A stretch of DNA of 20,459 bases from JAJZJT01 sp049964655 (GCA_049964655.1 JBMFXC010000047.1:1-20459); one strand, 5' to 3'. Shown: positions 1 to 7,370, counted from the stretch's first letter. The notes: a model not told the origin generated them from the sequence alone. Numbers and translations: made by a program.

Positions 1-46
1 GCCCAGCGTCCCCCGAGTGCCCAGCGTCCCCCGAGTGCCCAGCGTC
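1..46. repeat. 18-bp tandem direct repeat, about 2.6 copies
   Basis: The unit gcccagcgtcccccgagt occurs perfectly at 1-18 and 19-36, and its first ten bases recur at 37-46. The array runs off the left edge, so the true copy number is unknown. It lies about 60 bp upstream of purU. No gene or hairpin is apparent in it. Confidence 0.9.
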
Positions 47-92
47 AGCCACGGTGTTGCATCGTAGGGGACACACCGGTGCCGCCACCGGC

Positions 93-104
93 CATGATAG
101 AGCC
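93..104 (+). promoter_or_regulatory. Candidate -10 element of a leaderless purU transcript
   Basis: CATGAT at 93-98 has the A at position 2 and T at position 6 of an actinobacterial -10 box. It ends six bases before the GTG at 105, so transcription could begin at or next to the start codon. No Shine-Dalgarno sequence is visible there. No clear -35 box was found. Confidence 0.35.
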
Positions 105-956
105 GTGCGTCGTTACGTCCTCACCGTCACCTGCCCTGACGGCCCCGGCATCGTCGCCGCGGTGACCGGCTTCATCGCACAGCATGGAGGTTGGGTCGTC
201 GAGGCAGCACAGCACGGTGATCTCAGCACCGGACGCTTCTTCCAGCGCATCGAGGTCCTCGCCGACACGCTCCCCTTCGGGCCCGAGGAGTTCGGCGACC
301 GGTTTGCTTCCGTTGCCGCCGATCTCTCCCTCGAGTGGCACTTAAGCGACACCGACGTCCCGAAGCGGGTCGTCGTGCTGGTGAGTCGTGAGGACCACTG
401 CCTGGCGGATCTCCTCCACCGGTGGCGCAGCGGTGACCTGGCCTGCGAGCTGGCCGCGGTCGTCTCCAACCATCCCGACCTCGCGTCGCTCGTCGAGTGG
501 CACGGCGTCCCGTTCCACCACGTCCCCGTACCTGCTGATGCCCGAAACGAAGCCTTCGCCGAAGTCGGCCGCATCTTCGAGGAAGCCAGGGGGGATGTCA
601 TGGTGCTCGCCCGCTACATGCAGGTCCTCCCGGCCGATCTGTGCGACCGCTATGCCGGGCGCATCCTCAACATCCACCACAGCTTCCTACCGTCGTTCGC
701 CGGCGCCCGTCCGTACCACCAGGCGTTCGAGCGGGGGGTGAAGCTGATTGGCGCGACGTGCCACTACGTGACGGCGGAGCTCGACGCCGGCCCCATCATC
801 GAGCAGGACACTGCTCGCATCGACCACGGCGACACGGTCGAGGACCTGCTCCGGTTGGGGCGCGACATCGAGCGGTCGGTCCTGGCCCGGGGGCTGCGTT
901 GGCATCTCGAGGACCGGGTGCTCGTCAACGGCAACCGGACCGTCGTCTTCACCTGA
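105..956 (+). CDS. purU: Formyltetrahydrofolate deformylase
   Basis: PurU hydrolyses 10-formyltetrahydrofolate to tetrahydrofolate and formate in the cytoplasm, supplying formate for purine synthesis and balancing one-carbon pools. From the GTG at 105 the protein has 283 residues, close to the 280 of E. coli PurU. An ACT-type regulatory domain fills roughly residues 1-75 (TVTCPDGPGIVAAVTGFI). A formyltransferase fold fills 87-270. The catalytic triad of this superfamily is visible as N189 and H191 (ILNIHHSFLPSF) and D227 (ELDAGPII). An in-frame ATG at 54 would add 17 unconserved residues; I prefer 105 because the ACT domain starts right there and a -10-like hexamer sits six bases upstream. 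It stands alone, followed by a strong hairpin. Identification is confident; the start is less so. Confidence 0.95.
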   Translation: MRRYVLTVTCPDGPGIVAAVTGFIAQHGGWVVEAAQHGDLSTGRFFQRIEVLADTLPFGPEEFGDRFASVAADLSLEWHLSDTDVPKRVVVLVSREDHCLADLLHRWRSGDLACELAAVVSNHPDLASLVEWHGVPFHHVPVPADARNEAFAEVGRIFEEARGDVMVLARYMQVLPADLCDRYAGRILNIHHSFLPSFAGARPYHQAFERGVKLIGATCHYVTAELDAGPIIEQDTARIDHGDTVEDLLRLGRDIERSVLARGLRWHLEDRVLVNGNRTVVFT

Positions 957-963
957 TCGCTCA

Positions 964-999
964 GGTCGTGACGACCGGCCCGGCGCTCCGGTCGCGACC
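964..999 (+). terminator. Stem-loop just downstream of purU
   Basis: Eight bases after the purU stop, GGTCG-tga-CGACCGG (964-978) can pair with CCGGTCGCGACC (988-999). This gives a 12-bp stem with a 3-nt bulge and a 9-nt loop. No T-tract follows, which is common for hairpin terminators in GC-rich actinobacteria. The halves GGTCGTGACGACC and GGTCGCGACC are also palindromes on their own, so a protein-binding site is an alternative. Confidence 0.5.
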
Positions 1000-1101
1000 A
1001 GCAGTGTCCCGATGGGGCGCTGGCGGACGACGTGCCGGCACCGACGCCACTGGCGGTCCCACGGGTCCTGTTCAGGGCGGACGATGTCGTCCGTGCTGCC
1101 C

Positions 1102-1107
1102 TACACT
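1102..1107 (+). promoter_or_regulatory. Possible -10 element upstream of the CBS-domain gene
   Basis: TACACT fits the TANNNT pattern of actinobacterial -10 boxes and lies 78 bases before the GTG start of the CBS-domain gene. I could not find a convincing -35 box at normal spacing, so this is a weak call. The rest of 1000-1180 holds nothing I recognise. Confidence 0.25.
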
Positions 1108-1185
1108 GGGGTTGGCCGGGGCACGAGCTCCCCGGCGGGGGACGAAGGCGGTCCGGGGATCGGCAACCGCCGAAGGGAGGGCGCC

Positions 1186-1620
1186 GTGGCCCGTGTATCG
1201 AACCTGCTCGAGTCCAAGGGCACGGGGGTCGCTACGGTGGCGCCCGATGCCACGGTCTCAGTGGCGGTCGCCGAGCTCGCTCGGCTGCGCATCGGAGCGC
1301 TGGTCGTCTCGGCCGACGGTGCCCACATCGACGGGATCGTCTCCGAGCGCGATGTCGTCCAACGCCTTCACCAGCTCCGCGGTGACCTGCTCGACGAGCC
1401 CGTCTCCTCCATCATGTCGAAGGTCGTCGAGACGTGCGCGCCGACCGACGACCTCGACTCCCTGATGCGGACCATGACCGAGCGACGTGTCCGGCACCTC
1501 CCCGTCGTCGCCGACGGTGTGCTTTGCGGCATCGTGAGCATCGGCGACGTGGTCAAGCAGCGCATCGGCGAGCTCGAGCGCGATCGCCACGAGCTCCTCG
1601 AGTACATCGCCGCCCGCTGA
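1186..1620 (+). CDS. Protein with two tandem CBS domains
   Basis: This 144-residue protein is almost entirely a pair of CBS domains (Bateman module), roughly residues 8-62 and 72-130. The second shows the typical RRVRHLPVVADGVLCGIVSIGDVV pattern in the stretch near residues 102-125. CBS pairs bind adenine nucleotides such as AMP, ATP or SAM and usually act as energy sensors on a partner. With no fused enzyme domain, the partner here is unknown. The start is the GTG at 1186, with a good ribosome-binding site (GAAGGGAGG) five bases upstream. An in-frame ATG at 1012 would add 58 arginine-rich residues unlike the family and is rejected. It is convergent with ppa; no operon partner is visible. Confidence 0.85.
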   Translation: MARVSNLLESKGTGVATVAPDATVSVAVAELARLRIGALVVSADGAHIDGIVSERDVVQRLHQLRGDLLDEPVSSIMSKVVETCAPTDDLDSLMRTMTERRVRHLPVVADGVLCGIVSIGDVVKQRIGELERDRHELLEYIAAR

Positions 1621-1765
1621 GCTCGCCGTTCACCACTGAGCTCACGCGATCTGCCCGACGGTCCGCGGCCGAACGGCAGCCCCTCGCCACGTCGATCCCG
1701 AGCAGCCAGCAGAGTCCGTCCGCGTCATGGTGGACGGCAGGCCGGGGCGCCTCTTGGCAACCGGG

Positions 1766-2263
1766 TCAGCCGCCGGCTGCCGCCCGTTGGCGTGACCGTT
1801 CGATCTCCCCCCATGCCGCCGCAGCGTTCTCGAAGCCGCGGACCGTCGTCTGCTTGCCCGGTTCGAGGTCCTTGTAGACGTCGAAGAAGTGGGCGATCTC
1901 GTCGGCGAGGTGGGAGGGAAGCTGGTCGAGGTCCCTGACTGATTCCCACAGTGGATCGCCGCTCGCCACCGTGATGATCTTGGCGTCGGGGCCGTGCTCG
2001 TCGGACATCCAGAAGACGCCGACGGGGCGGGCTTCGACCAGGCAGCCCGGAAAGGTCGGCTCGTCGAGGAGGACGAGGGCGTCGAGCGGGTCACCGTCCT
2101 CGGCCAGCGTGTCGGGCACGAACCCGTAGTCGGCCGGGTAGAAGGTCGCCGAGAAGAGCCGTCGGTCGAGCCGGATGACGTGGCGCTCGTGGTCGTACTC
2201 GTACTTGTTGCGGCTCCCCCGAGGGATCTCCACGATCACGTCGATGAGCTGGTCGTGCTCCAC
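1766..2263 (-). CDS. ppa: Soluble inorganic pyrophosphatase (family I)
   Basis: Family I pyrophosphatase hydrolyses cytoplasmic pyrophosphate to two phosphates with Mg2+, pulling biosynthetic reactions forward. About 165 residues matches the prokaryotic type. Counting from the upstream GTG at 2266, the active-site set is complete: E13, K21, E23 (KYEYD), R36, Y47, the signature DGDPLD with D57, D59 and D62, then D89, D94, K96 and the Y131-K132 pair. Two GTG codons are adjacent at 2266 and 2263. AGGAGG at 2268-2273 is only one base from the first and four from the second, so I chose 2263; the difference is one residue. It is divergent from ppk1 across about 194 bp. The C-terminus lies 145 bp from the CBS-domain gene, convergently, with no clear terminator between them. 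Confidence 0.95.
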   Translation of the reverse strand: MEHDQLIDVIVEIPRGSRNKYEYDHERHVIRLDRRLFSATFYPADYGFVPDTLAEDGDPLDALVLLDEPTFPGCLVEARPVGVFWMSDEHGPDAKIITVASGDPLWESVRDLDQLPSHLADEIAHFFDVYKDLEPGKQTTVRGFENAAAAWGEIERSRQRAAAGG

Positions 2264-2445
2264 CACACCTCCTGAGCTGCTCGCTGTCCCTCCGCCGGTG
2301 CGGCGTGGACGGTGCTCCCGTCAGTGTGGCACGGCGACCGTCTCCACCCGAACGGCGCCGGTGGCCGGACGAGCGGTCGTCGGCCACGCCGCGGGTGGGG
2401 ACGAACGCGGCCGCTGCCGCCGAGGCCGGCGTGGGCCCTGACCGG

Positions 2446-2457
2446 TAACGTTGCGGG
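2446..2457 (+). promoter_or_regulatory. Candidate -10 element of a leaderless ppk1 transcript
   Basis: TAACGT at 2446-2451 matches TANNNT and is followed by exactly six bases (TGCGGG) before the ATG at 2458. Transcription would then begin at or near the A of the start codon. No ribosome-binding site is present, which supports a leaderless mRNA. No obvious -35 box. The remainder of the ppa/ppk1 intergenic region shows no clear repeats. Confidence 0.4.
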
Positions 2458-4833
2458 ATGACCACTCGTGCCGATCGCGGACTGGCACCTGAGGCTCGAT
2501 CGAGCGAGGTCCACGCGGACCTGGCGGCCGCAGGGGGAGCACCCGGTGAACCCCAGGGGGGGGCTGTTGCCAGTGCACCCGTGCCGTCGCGACCAGTCCA
2601 GCTCGACGACGAGGCGGTTGACGACCGAGCGCCGGTCCACGAACGAGTCGACGCCACCTCGGCGGGTCCCACGCCCCGCTACTTCGCCCGCCAGCTTTCC
2701 GACCTCGATTTCAACGACCGGCTGCTCGACCTCGCCGAGGACTCCTCGGTCCCCTTGCTCGAGCGCGTCAAGTTCGCGGCGCTGTTCAACGAGCGGCTCG
2801 ACGAGTTCTTCCAGGTGCAGGTGGCGGGGTTGAAGCGCCAGATGGCTGCCGGCATCAAGGCTCGTGCCCTGAACGGCAGCACGCCGCGCGAACTGCTCGC
2901 CGACGTGCGCGCCTCCCTCGAACGGATGGTCCGCCGTCACGAGCGCCTGCTCCACGACAGCCTGCTGCCGGCGCTCGCCGACGAGGGCGTGTCCATCTGC
3001 ACGTGGGACGAGCTCGGGTCCGGCGATCGTGCCCACCTGAGCGAAGTCTTCGACCGGCTGATCCTCCCGGTGGTCACCCCGCTCACGGTCGACCCCAGCC
3101 ACCCGTTCCCCTATCTCTCGAACCTGTCGCTCAACGTCGGCGTGGACGTGCGCGACGGCGAGGTCACCCGCTTCGCCCGGGTGAAAGTTCCACCGAACGT
3201 CCCCCGGCTCCTGCGCCTACCTGGCGGAGACCGCTTCGTTCCCATCGAACGCGTGATGATGGCCCACCTCGGCGAGATCTTCCCCGGAGCCGACGTCGGT
3301 GAGGCCGGGGTGTTCCGGGTGACCCGCGACGCCGACATCGCCCTCGACGACGACGCCGCCGACGACCTGCTGCTCGCCCTCCAAGAGGAGCTCCGACGCC
3401 GACGGTTCCTGCCGGTCGTCCGGCTCGAGGTCGACACGACGACGTCCGACGCCAATGTGGAACGTCTGACCGGCGAGCTCGGCCTCGACCCGACCGACGT
3501 CTCGCGCGTTGCCGGCCCGCTCGGCCGCGAGTGGCTCTGGGCGCTCTACGAGCTCGATCGGCCCCGCCTGCACGACAGTCCCTGGTCGCCCCTCGTGCCC
3601 CAGGCGCTCGTCGAGCGGGAGCCCGACGAGCGAGACGGCATCTTCGCCGTCCTCGGGCGCCAGGACGTCCTCGTCCACCACCCCTACGACTCCTTCGCTG
3701 CGTCTGTCGAGGAGCTCATCAACGAGGCGGCCGACGACCCACAGGTGCTGGCGATCAAGCAGTGCCTCTACCGGACCTCGGGAGACAGCCCGGTGGTCGC
3801 TGCGCTCGTCCGGGCGGCCGAGCACGGCAAGCAGGTGGCCGTCCTGGTCGAGGTGACCGCTCGGTTCGACGAGGAGGCCAACATCGGCTGGGCCCGAGCC
3901 CTCGAGGAGGCGGGCGCGCACGTCATCTACGGGCTGATGGGATTGAAGACCCACGCCAAGACGACGCTCGTGGTGCGGCAGGAGGGCGAGGAGGTCCGCC
4001 GCTACTGCCACGTGGGGACCGGCAACTACAACCCGAAGACCGCTCGCATCTACGAGGACCTGGGCGTGCTGTCTTCGCGAGACTCGCTCGGAGACGACGT
4101 CACTCGCTTCTTCAACTACATCACCGGCTTCAGTCGTCCGCCGGAGTACCGCGAGCTGGTGACGGCTCCGGGCGGCATCCGTGAGCGGATCCTCGCCGCC
4201 ATCGAGGAGCAAGCCGCTCTCGGAGCGGGCGGGCGCATCGTGCTGAAGGTCAACGGGCTCGACGACCAGGCGGTCATCGACGCCCTCTACCGTGCGTCCC
4301 AGGCCGGGGTGCCGATCGACCTCGTGGTGCGGGGGATCTGCTGCCTGGCTCCGGGGGTGCCCGGCTTGTCCGACACCGTCCGAGTCCGCTCCATCGTGGG
4401 ACGGTTCCTCGAGCACTCGCGGATCTTCCGGTTCGGCGGTGGAGCCCAGGCGGCGACCTACTACATCGGCTCGGCCGACCTACGCCGGCGCAACCTCGAC
4501 CGCCGAGTCGAAGCGATGATCCCGGTGACCGACGCGGATGCGGTGGCCCGCCTCGAGGAGATCCTCGCTCTCGAGCTCGCCGACGACACCCACGCGTGGT
4601 CGTTGGCTCCCGACGGCCGGTGGAGCCGAGTGCCGACCGTCACCGGTGTCGACGCCCAGCGTGCCCTCGGAGCCGCCGCGCTGGCCCGCAGCGTCCCTCG
4701 CGACGAGGAGCGTGCCCGGGCGGCCCAGGCTCCTGCCCCCGAGGCCCGGACGCCGGATGCCTTCAGCTGGCGACGGCGTCAATTCGCTCCAGCACGTCGT
4801 CGGTCAGCATGGGGGCGACGTCGAGAGCTGTGA
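2458..4833 (+). CDS. ppk1: Polyphosphate kinase 1
   Basis: PPK1 reversibly transfers the gamma-phosphate of ATP to inorganic polyphosphate, in the cytoplasm or at the membrane. The 791 residues comprise an unconserved Ala/Pro-rich N-terminus (1-72), the N domain (73-180), the middle domain (about 181-385), C1 (about 386-560) and C2 (about 561-710), then a basic tail. The autophosphorylated histidine is H499 (GLKTHAK, E. coli H435). Also present are R439 and R469 (R375 and R405), Y532 (Y468), R625 (VRGICCL, R564) and H653 (LEHSRI, H592). It is longer than the usual 690-750 because of both tails. In the N domain the usual SNLDEF reads ERLDEF, so R113 replaces the asparagine that contacts nucleotide in E. 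coli. Its last 71 bases overlap the convergent reductase gene. The start is supported by a -10 box six bases upstream. Confidence 0.95.
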   Translation: MTTRADRGLAPEARSSEVHADLAAAGGAPGEPQGGAVASAPVPSRPVQLDDEAVDDRAPVHERVDATSAGPTPRYFARQLSDLDFNDRLLDLAEDSSVPLLERVKFAALFNERLDEFFQVQVAGLKRQMAAGIKARALNGSTPRELLADVRASLERMVRRHERLLHDSLLPALADEGVSICTWDELGSGDRAHLSEVFDRLILPVVTPLTVDPSHPFPYLSNLSLNVGVDVRDGEVTRFARVKVPPNVPRLLRLPGGDRFVPIERVMMAHLGEIFPGADVGEAGVFRVTRDADIALDDDAADDLLLALQEELRRRRFLPVVRLEVDTTTSDANVERLTGELGLDPTDVSRVAGPLGREWLWALYELDRPRLHDSPWSPLVPQALVEREPDERDGIFAVLGRQDVLVHHPYDSFAASVEELINEAADDPQVLAIKQCLYRTSGDSPVVAALVRAAEHGKQVAVLVEVTARFDEEANIGWARALEEAGAHVIYGLMGLKTHAKTTLVVRQEGEEVRRYCHVGTGNYNPKTARIYEDLGVLSSRDSLGDDVTRFFNYITGFSRPPEYRELVTAPGGIRERILAAIEEQAALGAGGRIVLKVNGLDDQAVIDALYRASQAGVPIDLVVRGICCLAPGVPGLSDTVRVRSIVGRFLEHSRIFRFGGGAQAATYYIGSADLRRRNLDRRVEAMIPVTDADAVARLEEILALELADDTHAWSLAPDGRWSRVPTVTGVDAQRALGAAALARSVPRDEERARAAQAPAPEARTPDAFSWRRRQFAPARRRSAWGRRREL

Positions 4834-5728
4834 GGTTCTCGCGTACCTGTTCGACCCGGCTGGCCCCGGTGATGACGGACGAGACGTGGGGGTTGCGCGT
4901 GCACCAGGCGATGGAGAGCTGGGCGAGCGTGCAGCCGAGCTCGTCGGCGATGCCCTTGAGCTGGCGCACCTTGTCGTTGCGGGCCGGGTCGGTGAGCAGG
5001 TTGCGCAGCCACTCGTAGCCGGGCAGGGTGGCCCGCGAGCCCTCGGGCACGCCGTCTACGTACTTGCCGGTCAGCAGCCCCGAGGCGAGGGGGCTCCAGG
5101 TGGTGAGGCCGAGCCCCATCGAGCCGTAGAGGGGGGCGTACTCCTGCTCGACGCGCTCGCGCCACAACAGGTTGTACTGCGGCTGCTCGACGACCGGCTT
5201 GTGCAGGTGGTGACGTTCGGCGATGTCGTAGGCCTCCTGCAGAGCCTGCGCCGACCACTCGGAGGTTCCCCAGTAGAGGGCTTTGCCGCTCGAGACGATG
5301 TCGGACATCGCCCGGACCGTCTCCTCGACGGGGGTCTCCGGATCGGGCCGGTGGCAGTAGACGAGGTCGACGAAGTCGAGCCCGAAGCGCCCGAGCGAGC
5401 CGTCGATGGCCTGGAGCAGGTACTTGCGGTTGAGGGTGTTGCGCATGTTGGGGACGTTGTGGAGGCCCCAGAACAGCTTGGTGGAGACGACGTAGCTGTG
5501 TCGTGGCCACCCGAGCTTGGCGATCGCCTCGCCCATGATGCGCTCGGACTCCCCTCCCGCGTACGCCTCGGCGTTGTCGAAGAAGTTGACGCCGCCCTCG
5601 TAGGCAGCAGCCAGGCACTCCTCGGCCAGACTGCCGGCCAGTTGCGGCCCGAAGGTCACCCATGAGCCGAACGACAGCACGCTGACCTTCAACCCGGACC
5701 CACCCAGACGTCGGTACTCCATCTCCAC
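4763..5728 (-). CDS. Aldo/keto reductase, Kv-beta/YghZ-like
   Basis: A 321-residue NADPH-dependent aldo/keto reductase with a TIM barrel, nearest by pattern to the bacterial Kv-beta-subunit-like group (AKR6/AKR14). It probably reduces aldehydes or ketones in the cytoplasm; the natural substrate cannot be told from sequence. The catalytic tetrad is D51, Y56 (FFDNAEAYAGGESE), K84 (STKLFWG) and H126 (YCHRPDP). The C-terminal part ITGASRVEQVRENL is the cofactor phosphate-binding region. The GTG at 5728 has GGGAGG six bases upstream; an ATG two codons later is the alternative. It is divergent from the TSUP gene, and its 3' end runs 71 bases into the antisense of ppk1. No operon partner is seen. 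Confidence 0.92.
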   Translation of the reverse strand: MEMEYRRLGGSGLKVSVLSFGSWVTFGPQLAGSLAEECLAAAYEGGVNFFDNAEAYAGGESERIMGEAIAKLGWPRHSYVVSTKLFWGLHNVPNMRNTLNRKYLLQAIDGSLGRFGLDFVDLVYCHRPDPETPVEETVRAMSDIVSSGKALYWGTSEWSAQALQEAYDIAERHHLHKPVVEQPQYNLLWRERVEQEYAPLYGSMGLGLTTWSPLASGLLTGKYVDGVPEGSRATLPGYEWLRNLLTDPARNDKVRQLKGIADELGCTLAQLSIAWCTRNPHVSSVITGASRVEQVRENLTALDVAPMLTDDVLERIDAVAS

Positions 5729-5852
5729 GTCGAACCTCCCCGTATGCGACTGAACGCAACCTTAGGGGGACAGGCGAGCCTTCCGGGCGGGCGCGCCACC
5801 TTTCGAGGCGGGTCACACCCTCCGGGGCGGGCGCGCCTTGCGGGAACCGCGT

Positions 5853-5888
5853 TTGCCGAGAGCGGTCCCTCCCGGGGATGATCCGCCG
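5853..5888 (+). promoter_or_regulatory. Candidate promoter of the TSUP permease gene
   Basis: TTGCCG (5853-5858) and GATGAT (5877-5882) are 18 bases apart, a tolerable -35/-10 spacing. The -10 box ends six bases before the ATG at 5889, so the transcript may be leaderless. GGGG just before the -10 box could instead act as a distant ribosome-binding site. The sequence further upstream contains two similar blocks of about 15 bp around GGGCGGGCGCGCC. Confidence 0.35.
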
Positions 5889-6770
5889 ATGACGCCGGCT
5901 GCCGGGATCGAGATCGCCGCGGCGGGTGTGGCCGCCGGTCTGGTGAACGCCGTGGTGGGATCGGGCTCCCTCATCACCTTCCCGCTCCTGCTCGCTCTCG
6001 GGTACCCGCCCGTCGTGGCCAACGTCTCCAACAACGTCGGGCTGGTGCCCGCCTCGGTCGGCGCTGCCGTCACCCAGCGGAGCGAGCTCGCCGGCCGCCC
6101 CCGCCTGCTCGTCGTGGTCCTCCTGACGGCAGCGGTAGGGGGGGGCGCGGGCGGCATCCTGCTCGTCCTCCTCCCCGGTTCGGTGTTCGAACGGGTTGTC
6201 CCGTACCTGATCCTGGTGTCGGTCGTCCTGATGGTGCTCCGTCCCTGGCTGGCGGCCCGAGCCCGGGCCCGGGCCCAAACGACGAGCCGGCTGCCTGCTC
6301 GGTGGGCCGACGCCGCAACGACGACGCCCGGGCCGTCGGCCGAGCTACAAGCAGGTGACGTCCCGGCACGAGGTGGAGAGCCGGCACGAGGTGGAGAGCC
6401 GGCTTCCGGCGTCGTCCCCGCACCTGCCTGGCTGCCTGTCGCCCTGGCCGCGGCTGCCGTCTACAGCGGGTACTTCGGGGCCGCGGTGGGTGTGATCATC
6501 CTTTCGGTGCTCGCCGTCGCCCTACCCGAGCGGATCCACCGGTTGAACGTGTGGAAGAACGTGGCAGTCGGGCTGTCGAACACCACCGCCGCCGTGGTGT
6601 TCGTGGCCGTGAGCCACGTCGCCTGGCCGGTCGCCGGCATCCTGGCCCTCGCCTCCCTGGCCGGCGGGCAGCTCGGCGTGCACGTCGGCAGGCGGATCCC
6701 TTCGGCCGCCCTGGTGTCCGTCGTGGTGGTGGTCGGCGTCGTCGCTGCCGTCGTCCTGCTTGCGCACTGA
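5889..6770 (+). CDS. TSUP-family (TauE/SafE) membrane permease
   Basis: A 293-residue integral membrane protein of the TauE/SafE (TSUP) family, which moves sulfite, sulfonates, sulfoacetate or related anions across the cytoplasmic membrane. It has two homologous halves. The first carries VVGSGSLITFPLLLALGYPP near residues 22-41 followed by ANVSNNVGLVP. The second carries YSGYFGAAVGVIIL near 192-205 and LNVWKNVAVGLSNTTA near 219-234. I count about seven or eight hydrophobic segments. Residues 121-180 form an unusually long Ala/Arg/Pro-rich cytoplasmic loop containing a duplicated ARGGEP element encoded by an 18-bp DNA repeat. The ATG at 5889 is preferred over an in-frame ATG at 5838, which would add a polar arginine-rich leader. 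The substrate is not predictable from neighbours, an aldo/keto reductase and a cupin. Confidence 0.88.
   Translation: MTPAAGIEIAAAGVAAGLVNAVVGSGSLITFPLLLALGYPPVVANVSNNVGLVPASVGAAVTQRSELAGRPRLLVVVLLTAAVGGGAGGILLVLLPGSVFERVVPYLILVSVVLMVLRPWLAARARARAQTTSRLPARWADAATTTPGPSAELQAGDVPARGGEPARGGEPASGVVPAPAWLPVALAAAAVYSGYFGAAVGVIILSVLAVALPERIHRLNVWKNVAVGLSNTTAAVVFVAVSHVAWPVAGILALASLAGGQLGVHVGRRIPSAALVSVVVVVGVVAAVVLLAH
6363..6403 (+). repeat. 18-bp tandem repeat inside the TSUP gene
   Basis: ccggcacgaggtggagag occurs perfectly at 6363-6380 and 6381-6398, followed by ccggc at 6399-6403. It keeps the reading frame and encodes two copies of a six-residue ARGGEP-type unit in the loop between the two halves of the permease. 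Confidence 0.9.
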
Positions 6771-6809
6771 GCGGGCGTATTGACAGGTGGCCGGCAGTGG
6801 CAAGCGAGG

Positions 6810-7346
6810 TCAGTCGACGGGCGTCGCTCCCACCAAGACGAAGGCCACCCGCACCGGACGGTCCGACCGGTTGCGCCAGGCGTGGCGAGTGCCCCGTTGG
6901 ACGACGACCGTGCCGGGGCGGACCGTGGTGGTGGCGCCCTCGTCGAGCTCGAGATCGAGCTCGCCGTCGAGGACGATGGCGTAGTCGACCGAGTCGGTGG
7001 TGTGCATCCCGGGGTGGTCGGGCTCGAGCCGGGCCACCAGGTCGGGGACCTTGGCCTGCGCTTCGTCGAGTGCGGCACTGACGTCGAGGCCGGCCGGGGC
7101 CGGCTCGCCGTCGGGCGGGAACGTCACCACCCGGAAGACCGTCCCGCCCGGAGCGGGGAAATAGCGGGGGATACCGGCCGAACCGAGGGCATGGGGCATC
7201 GCCGGCGTGCCCTCGGTGTGCCAGAGCTCGATGGTCTCGAACCCGGGCAGGATGGCCAACGTGGTGGGCTCGACCGGTCCGTCGTCTACGACCACCGCCC
7301 GTCCTGCTCCGTCGTGCCCGGTCACCACCCGCCTGATCGGCTCCAT
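6810..7346 (-). CDS. Cupin-domain protein
   Basis: A 178-residue single-cupin protein whose function I cannot name. The first half (1-105) holds a strand-rich region beginning RRVVTGHDGAGRAVVV. The cupin barrel covers about 106-175. Motif 1 is degenerate: H115 (HPGMH), D118, then D121 in place of the usual glutamate, and G128. Motif 2 has G145, H155 and N159 (RGTRHAWRN). So H115, D121 and H155 are the plausible metal ligands. Relatives with the same HTTDSVDY-type motif are common in actinobacteria and proteobacteria near catabolic genes, from memory. The ATG at 7346 has GGGGAGG five bases upstream. It is convergent with the TSUP gene (39-bp gap) and lies downstream of the kdpD sensor-half gene on the same strand, after a 187-bp gap, so it may be a separate unit. 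Confidence 0.8.
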   Translation of the reverse strand: MEPIRRVVTGHDGAGRAVVVDDGPVEPTTLAILPGFETIELWHTEGTPAMPHALGSAGIPRYFPAPGGTVFRVVTFPPDGEPAPAGLDVSAALDEAQAKVPDLVARLEPDHPGMHTTDSVDYAIVLDGELDLELDEGATTTVRPGTVVVQRGTRHAWRNRSDRPVRVAFVLVGATPVD

Positions 7347-7370
7347 CGCGACCTCCCCGTCGGGCCCGCT

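Noticed and set aside
1716..1737. A possible bidirectional terminator (CCGTCC/GGACGG) between the CBS and ppa genes
   Set aside because: Only six base pairs with a 10-nt loop and no T-tract, which is common by chance in DNA this GC-rich.
4779..6278. A minus-strand open frame of about 500 codons overlapping the reductase and TSUP genes
   Set aside because: It is an arginine/glycine-rich shadow in another frame of the true reductase gene and antisense to the permease.
6771..6809. A terminator between the convergent TSUP and cupin genes
   Set aside because: The 39-bp gap holds no inverted repeat of useful length.
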